Source: CAZVPZ01 sp964629245 (GTDB lineage: Archaea; Nanohalarchaeota; Nanosalinia; Nanosalinales; Nanosalinaceae). Taken from it: a DNA stretch of 12,718 nucleotides. The notes under the pieces are model-generated. The model was not told the DNA's origin, searched no databases, and saw only the letters and a program-made list of their open reading frames with translations. Of this stretch, positions 6,735 through 12,637 are shown in pieces. The position numbers and the translations under genes are program-made. Each line of letters begins with the position of its first letter. Position 1 is the first letter of the stretch. The stretch spans positions 1-12,718 of the forward strand of contig CAZVPZ010000024.1 of NCBI GenBank assembly GCA_964629245.1, in the 5' to 3' direction.

Positions 6735-8397
6735 CCCATCTTATCAGCTCTACCTCGTCGTCTATCTCGGCCCGGAAAAGCTCCGGGTCCTCTAGGTAGA
6801 GCCGGAGGTACTGGTTGAGTTTGTCGGCAGCCATCAGGTTCTTGACTATAACGAAGTTCGCACCCATCTCGTAGAGTTCTGCGGCATGATCCACGTCCTG
6901 TGCCCGGAGGAACGCGACCGCTTCACCCGACTTGTCCTCGAGTATCTTCTCGTTAACCCATCTCTCCGGGGAGAAGCTTACTACGATGTCCGCCTTCTTG
7001 ATACCCGAGGCCTTCCTTATCTCGCCGTGTTTGAAGTCCCCGTAGATATACTCGTACTTCGAGTTCGCCAGTTCCCGGGTGTTGGCGGAGTTCCGGTCGA
7101 CCACCATGACCTGGTCATAGCGCTCTTTCAGGACAGGTAAAGTCCTCTTCGCCAGCTCGCTGTAGCCAAGCACGAGTGCATGGTCCTCAAGTCCCCGTAT
7201 TTCCACATCCTGTTTTTCTTCGGAGTCAAGCACTTCAAGCACAGGTTGTGTGCGTTCGTAGATCTCCGAGCTATAGCTGATCAGGTAGGAAGAGCCGGCC
7301 ATCGTGAAGAGCGCCACCAGAGCGACGAAGCCTGAGACCTGCTGTCCTATCAGGCCGGATGAGGCGCCGACCGCCACCAGGATCAGGGAGAACTCGCTTA
7401 TCTGCGTCAGGTTCAGGGAGGTCCTGAATGAGGTCTCGGGGGTGAACTTCGCTCTATCTATAAGTACGAAAAGTATCAGGAACTTGCCCGCCATGAAGAT
7501 TAGCGAGGCTATCACAGCCTTCCCGAAAAGTCCGAACGTCTCAGGCGTCAGTCCCAGGCCGAACTCGATAAAGAAGACAGCCATGAAGAAATCGGTGAGG
7601 GGCCGGACCCGCTCCCTCAGCTCGCTACTGTAAGGCAGTTGTCCCAGGCTTATGCCGGCTATAAAGGCGCCTATCTCGGGGGAGAGGTTGAGTTCGCTGG
7701 CCACGGTCATCAGGACCAAGGCCCAGGCTATGCCGTGGACGAAGAAGCCGTGCTGGTTCTCCGAGATGACGTTGAAGAGCCGGTTCAGGAAGAGGTGGGA
7801 GGAGGCGTAGGCGATGCCCGCTATCAGCCCCATCAGTGCTACTAGCTCCACTACCTGGAGACCCGCGGCGTTCAGGCTGGCGGTGTTTATAGTCATAAGG
7901 CCGAGCAGTATCACGACCGCCATATCCTGCACCAGCAGGATGCCGACGTCGAGCTTGCCGTGGAGAGTCGAGGTCTCGTCCCGGTCGGAAAGCATCTTTA
8001 CGACGACTGCAGTCGAACTCAGGGCGACGGCGAACCCTATGAAGACGGATTCTACGAATCCGAACTCGAACAGGAACCCTATCAGGAAACCCAGGAGCCA
8101 GCTGAGTGCTATCTGGCCGGTTGCTATCAACAGGGTGGGTCTGAATATATCACGTATCTCTTTGAGTTCTATCTCCAGGCCTATGAGGAAGAGAAGGAAA
8201 CCGAGTCCCAGCTCTGAGAAGAGCCCCGTTATCTCCGTCCTGGAGGTGACGTTGAAGAGAAGAGGCCCCAGGATCATCCCTGTCAGGATATAGGCGATTA
8301 TAGTCGGCTGCCGTGTCTTCCTCGCCAGGAAACCAAGTACTACAGCCGAGATTATGACCAGGGCGATATTGTATCCGACTTCAAGTCCTGCTGACAT
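6718..8397 (-). CDS. CPA2 cation:proton antiporter with degenerate RCK domain, canonical membrane part
   Basis: A 559-residue Kef-type CPA2 antiporter, the paralogue of the next gene. Its membrane domain carries the family hallmarks: LIGLEIELKEIR near residue 72, ALSSTAVVVKML near 125, LDVGILLVQD with D150, Q157 and D158, and QISEFSLILVAVG in a late helix. The C-terminal RCK_N-like domain begins near 406. Its nucleotide-binding loop reads GYSELA (411-416), lacking the second and third glycines of the GxGxxG pattern, so binding may be altered or lost. D434 ends strand two. The ATG at 8397 lies inside the end of the Sua5 gene (17-base overlap). The substrate ion cannot be decided from sequence, but in a salt-adapted cell Na+ or K+ homeostasis is likely. 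Confidence 0.92.
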   Translation of the reverse strand: MSAGLEVGYNIALVIISAVVLGFLARKTRQPTIIAYILTGMILGPLLFNVTSRTEITGLFSELGLGFLLFLIGLEIELKEIRDIFRPTLLIATGQIALSWLLGFLIGFLFEFGFVESVFIGFAVALSSTAVVVKMLSDRDETSTLHGKLDVGILLVQDMAVVILLGLMTINTASLNAAGLQVVELVALMGLIAGIAYASSHLFLNRLFNVISENQHGFFVHGIAWALVLMTVASELNLSPEIGAFIAGISLGQLPYSSELRERVRPLTDFFMAVFFIEFGLGLTPETFGLFGKAVIASLIFMAGKFLILFVLIDRAKFTPETSFRTSLNLTQISEFSLILVAVGASSGLIGQQVSGFVALVALFTMAGSSYLISYSSEIYERTQPVLEVLDSEEKQDVEIRGLEDHALVLGYSELAKRTLPVLKERYDQVMVVDRNSANTRELANSKYEYIYGDFKHGEIRKASGIKKADIVVSFSPERWVNEKILEDKSGEAVAFLRAQDVDHAAELYEMGANFVIVKNLMAADKLNQYLRLYLEDPELFRAEIDDEVELIRWGGRSV

Positions 8398-8986
8398 TCT
8401 TCAACACTTCTTCCAGCCTCTCCCTTGTTACGGGTCCCTTACGATGGATTACGATACCGCTGTTATTAACTTCTGCGATGGTCGAGGTGGGGGAAGAAGG
8501 TATTTTCCCAGCGTCTATCACGTAATCAGCCTTTTCAAGAACACGCCGATCTATATCTTTAACGCTGTACGAGGTCTCCGCTCCAGAGACATTGGCGCTT
8601 GTCGCAGTGAGAGGGCCATCCTCCGCCAATGCAGATGCGATTTCGCTCGAGGATACCCTGAAGACGAACTTCTCGTTGAGAACGTCTGGGATGTTATCCT
8701 TCTTCTCGGATACAAGGGTGAGAGGGCCTGGCATAAGCTCCCTGACAAGTTCCCTCTCCAGGTCGGTTAGAGCCCCGTATTTTTCAGCCATCTTCATGTC
8801 ATTCACTATGACAGTGAGGCCTTTCTCGCGCGGCCTCTGCTTCATCTCGTAGACCTTCTCCACCGCTTCTGGATCCAGAGCGTCCGCTCCGATGCCGTAG
8901 GCTGTCTCGGTAGGGTATATCGCGATGCCTCCTGCCCTGATGACTTTCCGCGCCTCTTCCACCTGTCTCTCTAGCCCTGCTTCCAC
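8381..8986 (-). CDS. Threonylcarbamoyl-AMP synthase (Sua5/TsaC, YrdC domain only)
   Basis: A 201-residue enzyme that makes L-threonylcarbamoyladenylate from threonine, bicarbonate and ATP, the first step of tRNA t6A37 synthesis. Its product is used by the KEOPS subunits encoded in the same operon. The YrdC fold is shown by YPTETAYGIGADAL (PTETAYG at 25-31), K49-x-R51 in MKQRPREK, PGPLT at 86-90 and TSANVSG at 129-135. The extra C-terminal Sua5 domain is absent, so it is the short TsaC-like form. The frame is open far upstream, inside the Kae1 gene. I chose GTG 8986 because a strong GAGGTG lies eight bases before it; this overlaps the end of Kae1 by 16 bases. A second GTG at 8962 would give a 193-residue form and cannot be excluded. 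Confidence 0.9.
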   Translation of the reverse strand: MEAGLERQVEEARKVIRAGGIAIYPTETAYGIGADALDPEAVEKVYEMKQRPREKGLTVIVNDMKMAEKYGALTDLERELVRELMPGPLTLVSEKKDNIPDVLNEKFVFRVSSSEIASALAEDGPLTATSANVSGAETSYSVKDIDRRVLEKADYVIDAGKIPSSPTSTIAEVNNSGIVIHRKGPVTRERLEEVLKNVSRT

Positions 8987-9951
8987 GTGACTTCCACCTC
9001 GTCCGGCCGCCAGCCAGGATTTTTGGCTGACTCTTCTATGGAGGTCTCCCTGCCAGCTTCGAGTTCTATGAGACCTTGGTGGGCTATCATCGCGCCGTTG
9101 TCCATGCAGAACTCTCTGGGCGGGACGTAGGCTTCGGCACCCCTCTGATCGCACATCTTTTCCGTCATCTCCCGGAGCCTCGAATTCATCGCGACGCCTC
9201 CCGTCAGCAGTGCCTCCTCCGCTCCTTCCTGTGCCATCGCGCGCTCCAGCGCCTCCACGACCGCGGCGTAGGCGTGCTCCTGGAAGGAGTTGGCGATAAC
9301 CTCGTCTTCTTCCTCGCCTGTAAGCCGCTCGCACTCGGTTACGAGCCCGGAGAACGAGAAGTCCATCCCCTTTACAGGGTAGGAAAGTTCGAGTAGCTCG
9401 TCGGTCTCTGAGGCGAGACGTTCGATTTCCGGGCCGCCCGGGTGTGCGTAACCCATCTTCCGGGCAAGCTTGTCCAGCGCGTTTCCCAGCGCTATATCCA
9501 GGGTCTCGCCTATAATCCGGTACTTCCCTGATCGTAGTTCCAGTATCTGCGAGTTACCTCCCGATAGATAGAGGGTGATGGGTTCTGACGTTCCTGTTGT
9601 CCTTGTGCCGATGGAAATGTGGGCGAGGCAGTGGTTGACCCCTATCAATCTCGCATTATACCTGTCTGAAATAACCCGGGCCATCACAGCGCCTACATCA
9701 AGGCACTGAGGGATCCCCGGACCCTGTGCGAACGCCACGCCGTCCAGCTCCTCCAGCTCTAAGCGGGCGTCCGCCGTAGCACTTCTTAGTAGGTCGTCGG
9801 CGTTCTGGTAGTGCTGTTCGGCCGCCTTCCTCGGGTGTATACCTCCTTCCTCGGGCTCATACATCTCTTTAATGTTCGCCTGCACCTCTTCCCCGTCGAC
9901 TATACCTATGCCGAGCGTGTGCGCCGTGGATTCTATCCCGAGGACATTCAT
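8971..9951 (-). CDS. kae1: KEOPS catalytic subunit Kae1 (tRNA t6A37 threonylcarbamoyltransferase)
   Basis: A 326-residue ASKHA-fold enzyme that transfers the threonylcarbamoyl group to A37 of ANN-reading tRNAs as part of KEOPS. Metal-binding residues are visible: H107 and H111 in NHCLAHI, Y128 in the strand before SGGNSQ, and D284 in FCMDNGAMIAH. Nucleotide-binding motifs are GIESTAHT at the start, SGGNSQ at 130-135, GETLDIALGNALDK, HPGGPE and LTGGVAMN. The length matches stand-alone archaeal Kae1, and no kinase domain is fused. The Bud32 partner is the fifth gene of the same operon. The remaining KEOPS subunits Cgi121 and Pcc1 are not in the window. The ATG at 9951 follows a TATA-like element by about 25 bases, so this is the leading and probably leaderless gene of the operon. 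Confidence 0.95.
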   Translation of the reverse strand: MNVLGIESTAHTLGIGIVDGEEVQANIKEMYEPEEGGIHPRKAAEQHYQNADDLLRSATADARLELEELDGVAFAQGPGIPQCLDVGAVMARVISDRYNARLIGVNHCLAHISIGTRTTGTSEPITLYLSGGNSQILELRSGKYRIIGETLDIALGNALDKLARKMGYAHPGGPEIERLASETDELLELSYPVKGMDFSFSGLVTECERLTGEEEDEVIANSFQEHAYAAVVEALERAMAQEGAEEALLTGGVAMNSRLREMTEKMCDQRGAEAYVPPREFCMDNGAMIAHQGLIELEAGRETSIEESAKNPGWRPDEVEVTWKQG

Positions 9952-9970
9952 ACCAGCTATTGGAGCCCCA

Positions 9971-9981
9971 AGAGATAAAGT
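9971..9981 (-). promoter_or_regulatory. TATA-like element for the Kae1 operon
   Basis: The minus strand reads AACTTTATCTC, with its centre about 25 bases upstream of the Kae1 ATG. No other promoter-like A/T tract is obvious at the later gene junctions of this operon, all of which overlap, so this is the likely single promoter for five genes. Confidence 0.5.
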
Positions 9982-9985
9982 TGTA

Positions 9986-10002
9986 GGCGAATGACGGCGA
10001 AT
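9986..10002. repeat. Two tandem GGCGAAT copies, 10-bp period, between divergent promoters
   Basis: GGCGAAT occurs at 9986-9992 and again at 9996-10002, exactly 10 bases apart, which is about one helical turn. The pair sits between the TATA elements of the divergent Kae1 operon and the 172-residue gene. The spacing suits a protein binding one face of the DNA, but a 7-base match can also arise by chance. Confidence 0.3.
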
Positions 10003-10008
10003 AGAGCC

Positions 10009-10018
10009 GATATTTATT
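10009..10018 (+). promoter_or_regulatory. TATA box for the 172-residue gene
   Basis: GATATTTATT lies about 28-30 bases upstream of the ATG at 10044, again placing transcription close to the start codon. A second A/T tract, CTTTTAATTA at 10029-10038, is too near the ATG to be the TATA box of a full-length message. Confidence 0.55.
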
Positions 10019-10043
10019 AGAGTTACTACTTTTAATTAGCTAC

Positions 10044-10562
10044 ATGGGAGAAGAAACTGTCAAAACCGCTGAAGGCTGGGCTACAGTGGATAACAGTCTT
10101 GAAGGAGAGAGAATGGATGTTGGGGAAAGCAAGTCCTACCCGACGATTCACAGGTTGGTATACGATCGACCCGGCCGGATTGGCCTTGTCAGGAGAAGTC
10201 TGGATAGAGTTTTCCGGGGTAAGCCCCACCCCGATCCTGTCAGGATGAAAGGTTTTGCAGATGATCTGAAGCAGGACATAGCCCGGTGGATCGAGGCGAG
10301 GGATTTCGCTACCAGTATAAAAGACGAGAAAAGCGCTGCCCTGGATGACCCGGATCGTGAGATAAGGTTCGATGACGGTCCTATTGACGGCGGATCGATC
10401 CAGTACATCGAAGATGGAAGGACGACGGGACACATGGATGTCTACCTACCTTTCGACCCCGATCAATCGGGCATGGAGGAAGAATACCGCTTCCTGGGGC
10501 ACCTGGTTGAGAAAAACGTGGATGCCTATGGCCTGACTTCGTTTGGGATGGACTATTTCTAA
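10044..10562 (+). CDS. Unrecognised acidic soluble protein
   Basis: A 172-residue protein I do not recognise. It has no membrane segment, signal peptide or cysteine, and is rich in Asp, Glu and Gly. The middle, residues about 33-88, is more basic and partly helical (HRLVYDRPGRIGLVRRSLDRV, then DDLKQDIARWIEARDF). The second half looks beta-rich, with FDDGPIDGGSIQYIEDGRTTGHMDVYLPFDP, and it ends YGLTSFGMDYF. No catalytic motif stands out. Coding status is supported by the single long frame, a TATA box at the usual leaderless distance, and the fit between its stop and the eS31 stop one base away. It is transcribed divergently from the Kae1 operon. Confidence 0.7.
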   Translation: MGEETVKTAEGWATVDNSLEGERMDVGESKSYPTIHRLVYDRPGRIGLVRRSLDRVFRGKPHPDPVRMKGFADDLKQDIARWIEARDFATSIKDEKSAALDDPDREIRFDDGPIDGGSIQYIEDGRTTGHMDVYLPFDPDQSGMEEEYRFLGHLVEKNVDAYGLTSFGMDYF

Positions 10563-10563
10563 C

Positions 10564-10713
10564 TTACTGGTGCTTTGTGTAGCCGCACTTGCCGCAGCTC
10601 TTCCTGTCATCGTGTTCTGCCAGGAACGATCCGCAGCGCGGGCATTTCTCGCCGTCGTAGGAGCCATCCTCATCGTACTTCTCCCAGACTTGGACCTTCT
10701 CGTGCTTGCCCAT
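10564..10713 (-). CDS. rps27ae: 30S ribosomal protein eS31 (S27Ae), zinc ribbon
   Basis: A 49-residue protein, MGKHEKVQVWEKYDEDG onward, with a four-cysteine zinc ribbon: CPRCG, then FLAEHDDRKSCGKCGYT. This matches the archaeal S27Ae family, the ubiquitin-free counterpart of the C-terminal part of eukaryotic S27a, in both sequence and length (about 50-60 residues). The start overlaps the uS3 stop as TAATG, and a GGTGG ribosome binding site (complement of 10721-10725) lies seven bases upstream, inside the uS3 coding end, so the two are translationally coupled. In many archaea this gene sits with eS24 and RNA polymerase subunit genes rather than after uS3. Its stop is one base from that of the convergent 172-residue gene. 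Confidence 0.93.
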   Translation of the reverse strand: MGKHEKVQVWEKYDEDGSYDGEKCPRCGSFLAEHDDRKSCGKCGYTKHQ

Positions 10714-11771
10714 TACTGGTCCACCCGGGTTTCCAGCCAGTCGATAAAGGTAGTGCGGTTTTTGTTGTCTTTCTCCGCCCCTAGCGCGGCCTCCCAGTCG
10801 GGGTTCTCGACCTCTTCCAGCCTGTCCTTCGCGTCGCTGATGGTGCCTGAAACTATCTCTTCGTAATCCAGTTCGGTACTGCTGTCTTCGGACTCTTCTG
10901 CTTCCCCGGCATCTTCTTCGTCCTCTCCGGTTTCCTCTGTCTCCTCAGCTTCTTCCTTTTCTTCCCCTTCTGCATCATCTGTGAGTGGTTCGCCGCTTTC
11001 CTTCCTCTCGAACGCATCTCTCACCTCGTCGATGGTGATATCAGCAGTATCTAACTCAAGGTCTTCCATCGCCTCTTCTATTTCCGCAGAGGTCATGTTG
11101 TCCGCGGCGGCGAGTATCTTTTCGAGCCTGCTTTCTTTAGGTTCGACGTCGCCGTGCTCCACTGTCTCGTGGAGCAGTTCCTCTTCCACGTCGACATCGC
11201 GGTGCATGAAGTCCGGCATCTTCTTCATTATCCTTACCTTGACACCTATCGCGCCGGGTTTGGTCCTCGCCAGCCGGTATGCCTGTTCTACGTTCTGCTT
11301 CGAGGTGTCGCCACACCGCTTGACGTAGCCGAAGGAGAACTTCTCTGTACGTCCGCGGTTGCCGCTCAGCTTGCCGGAAATCTCTATCTCCGCGCCTATG
11401 ACGCCGGCCTCTTTCATCCGCCTGAGATATGTGTAGCCGACCCGCTTGGGCTGACCTCCCTTCTCGAGCCAGGAAGCCATCGACTTCGCGACGACCTCCG
11501 CCTCCGCGTCGGGCTGCTCTACCTCGTTTACCTCTATCTGCGGGTTCTCGAAGTCGAACTCCGCCTCCATATCTGTCGTCAGCTCCTTTATCCGGGAGCC
11601 TCCCCGTCCGATCACGAGTCCTGGTCTCTGGGCGTAGATGACTATCTTGGTGGAGGTCGGAGTCCGGACGATGTCGGAGTGGGAGTATCCGGCACCCTCC
11701 AGCTGTTCTTCAAGGTACTCGTGGAGCCTTACCCTCCTGGCTCCTTTCTCGATAAACTTTTTCTCCTGCAT
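10713..11771 (-). CDS. rps3: 30S ribosomal protein uS3 with long acidic C-terminal extension
   Basis: A 352-residue uS3, the small-subunit protein at the mRNA entry channel. Residues 1-90 hold the KH domain, with the nucleic-acid binding loop GRGG at 55-58 in RPGLVIGRGGSRIKEL. The uS3 C-terminal domain follows (KRVGYTYLRRMKEAG, then GAEIEISGKLSGNRGR, KPGAIGVKVRIMKKMPDF), ending near 190. Beyond this are about 160 extra residues: a helical acidic stretch, a run of nearly pure Glu/Asp/Ala (about 265-300) and a final compact segment (302-352, including NPDWEAALGAEKDNKNRTT). Many archaeal uS3 proteins are only 200-300 residues, so the tail is long. The ATG at 11771 is five bases after the uL22 stop, with an AGGT upstream. 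Confidence 0.94.
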   Translation of the reverse strand: MQEKKFIEKGARRVRLHEYLEEQLEGAGYSHSDIVRTPTSTKIVIYAQRPGLVIGRGGSRIKELTTDMEAEFDFENPQIEVNEVEQPDAEAEVVAKSMASWLEKGGQPKRVGYTYLRRMKEAGVIGAEIEISGKLSGNRGRTEKFSFGYVKRCGDTSKQNVEQAYRLARTKPGAIGVKVRIMKKMPDFMHRDVDVEEELLHETVEHGDVEPKESRLEKILAAADNMTSAEIEEAMEDLELDTADITIDEVRDAFERKESGEPLTDDAEGEEKEEAEETEETGEDEEDAGEAEESEDSSTELDYEEIVSGTISDAKDRLEEVENPDWEAALGAEKDNKNRTTFIDWLETRVDQ

Positions 11772-11776
11772 AGTAT

Positions 11777-12193
11777 CTACCTTTCCCCGACCACAATCTT
11801 TACGTGGGCTGATTTTATCTGCCGGCCCCGGTGTCTCTTCGGCGTCCTGAAACGTGAGCCCTGGTTGGTTATGAACTCTTGGACTTCAAGGTTGTCGGCG
11901 TTGAGACCCTCGTTCTCCGCGTTGTCCCGGGCGCTTCTCAGCACTTTCAGTACCTCCTCGGCCGCCTTAACAGGGTATCGGCCGGCCTTGTTGCCTGACC
12001 GGTGTCCCACGCCGGAATCGAACTTGGTGTACGGGACTGGGAGCTCTTCCTCTGTAACTCTTTCCAGCTTGTCTAGCGCCTTTTTCACCGAGTCCTCCTT
12101 GACGAAGCGGCCAATTTCTGTCACGTCCTTCCACGATACGCGGAGGTCGCTTCCGACTGCCTTGGCCTGGTGGGATTCGGTCTGTAGAGGCAT
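11777..12193 (-). CDS. rpl22: 50S ribosomal protein uL22
   Basis: A 138-residue large-subunit protein that lines the peptide exit tunnel. Archaeal signatures are AKAVGSDLRVSWKDVTEIGRFV near the N-terminus, the central GHRSGNKAGRYPVKAAEEVLKVL, and the tunnel-loop region FRTPKRHRGRQIKSAHVKIVV at the end. The frame allows a GTG at 12205 (142 residues), but I chose ATG 12193 because a GGTGA ribosome binding site (complement of 12202-12206) lies eight bases before it and the homologous region starts close by. It sits between uS19 and uS3 in the universal S10-cluster order. Confidence 0.93.
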   Translation of the reverse strand: MPLQTESHQAKAVGSDLRVSWKDVTEIGRFVKEDSVKKALDKLERVTEEELPVPYTKFDSGVGHRSGNKAGRYPVKAAEEVLKVLRSARDNAENEGLNADNLEVQEFITNQGSRFRTPKRHRGRQIKSAHVKIVVGER

Positions 12194-12226
12194 CTCAAAA
12201 GTCACCCTGTGATTTTTTGGGAAGTC

Positions 12227-12250
12227 GAAAATCTTTGATTTTCAATTGAA
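12227..12250. repeat. Inverted repeats between uS19 and uL22
   Basis: GAAAATC (12227-12233) and GATTTTC (12237-12243) form a perfect 7-bp stem with a 3-base loop. Directly next to it, TTCAATTGAA (12241-12250) is a perfect 10-base palindrome. Both lie in the 57-base gap between uS19 and uL22, the longest gap within this ribosomal cluster. The stem is A/T-rich and weak, so a regulatory or RNA-processing role is a guess. Confidence 0.4.
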
Positions 12251-12631
12251 TCACTTGAGAGGCACGTGCTGCGAGGAGCGTGTGGCGCCGAGTCCTGGTG
12301 CGCTGTGCTCGACTTCCTTCCGGGTCCTGGCGAGTTCTCCCAAGTAGTGTCCCAGCATCTCGGCCTCGATTTCTACCGGGATGAAGTCCTGTCCGTTGTA
12401 TACGTGGACGGTCTTCCCTACCATCTTTGGGACGACTATCATCGCCCTCTCGTGGGTTTTAACACTATCTTTTTCCTCTATATCTTCCAGGAGCTTCTTC
12501 TCGTTCTTCCTGAATCCTCTCTCTATCTTCCGCCTTCCTCTCGAACTCAGGAGGTCGGCGAACTGCTCAGGGCTCATATCCCTGAGTTCTTCCATGTCCC
12601 TGCCGCGGAAACTGAAGTCGTCACCGGCCAT
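12251..12631 (-). CDS. rps19: 30S ribosomal protein uS19
   Basis: A 126-residue small-subunit head protein of the archaeal type. Signatures are FSFRGRDMEELRDMSPEQFADLL at the N-terminus, RGRRKIERGF, the core MIVVPKMVGKTVHVYNGQDF, and the C-terminal GHYLGELARTRKEVEHSAPG followed by GATRSSQHVPLK. Length and order match archaeal uS19. The ATG at 12631 has a GTGAT-AGGA sequence just upstream that fits a ribosome binding site, and the gap to uL2 is only six bases, so it is co-transcribed with uL2. Confidence 0.95.
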   Translation of the reverse strand: MAGDDFSFRGRDMEELRDMSPEQFADLLSSRGRRKIERGFRKNEKKLLEDIEEKDSVKTHERAMIVVPKMVGKTVHVYNGQDFIPVEIEAEMLGHYLGELARTRKEVEHSAPGLGATRSSQHVPLK

Positions 12632-12637
12632 ATCCTA

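Noticed and set aside
7814..8293. 159-codon plus-strand frame opposite antiporter 1
   Set aside because: Same reasoning: antisense to conserved CPA2 helices and low-complexity Ser/Arg/Pro composition.
8987..9334. A 116-residue N-terminal extension of the Sua5 frame
   Set aside because: It lies wholly inside Kae1 in another frame, is arginine- and glycine-rich nonsense-like sequence, and adds no Sua5 motif. A GTG with a GAGGTG site marks the real start.
11154..12212. Open frame of 352 codons on the plus strand opposite uS3 and uL22
   Set aside because: It is antisense to two certain ribosomal genes, has an odd composition rich in Leu, Ser and Arg, and has no family motif. Biased codon use in the true genes keeps the opposite frame open.
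12227..12243. The GAAAATC hairpin as a transcription terminator
   Set aside because: The stem is A/T-rich with no U-run in the right place, and the ribosomal cluster continues in the same direction directly after it. Archaeal terminators do not depend on such hairpins.
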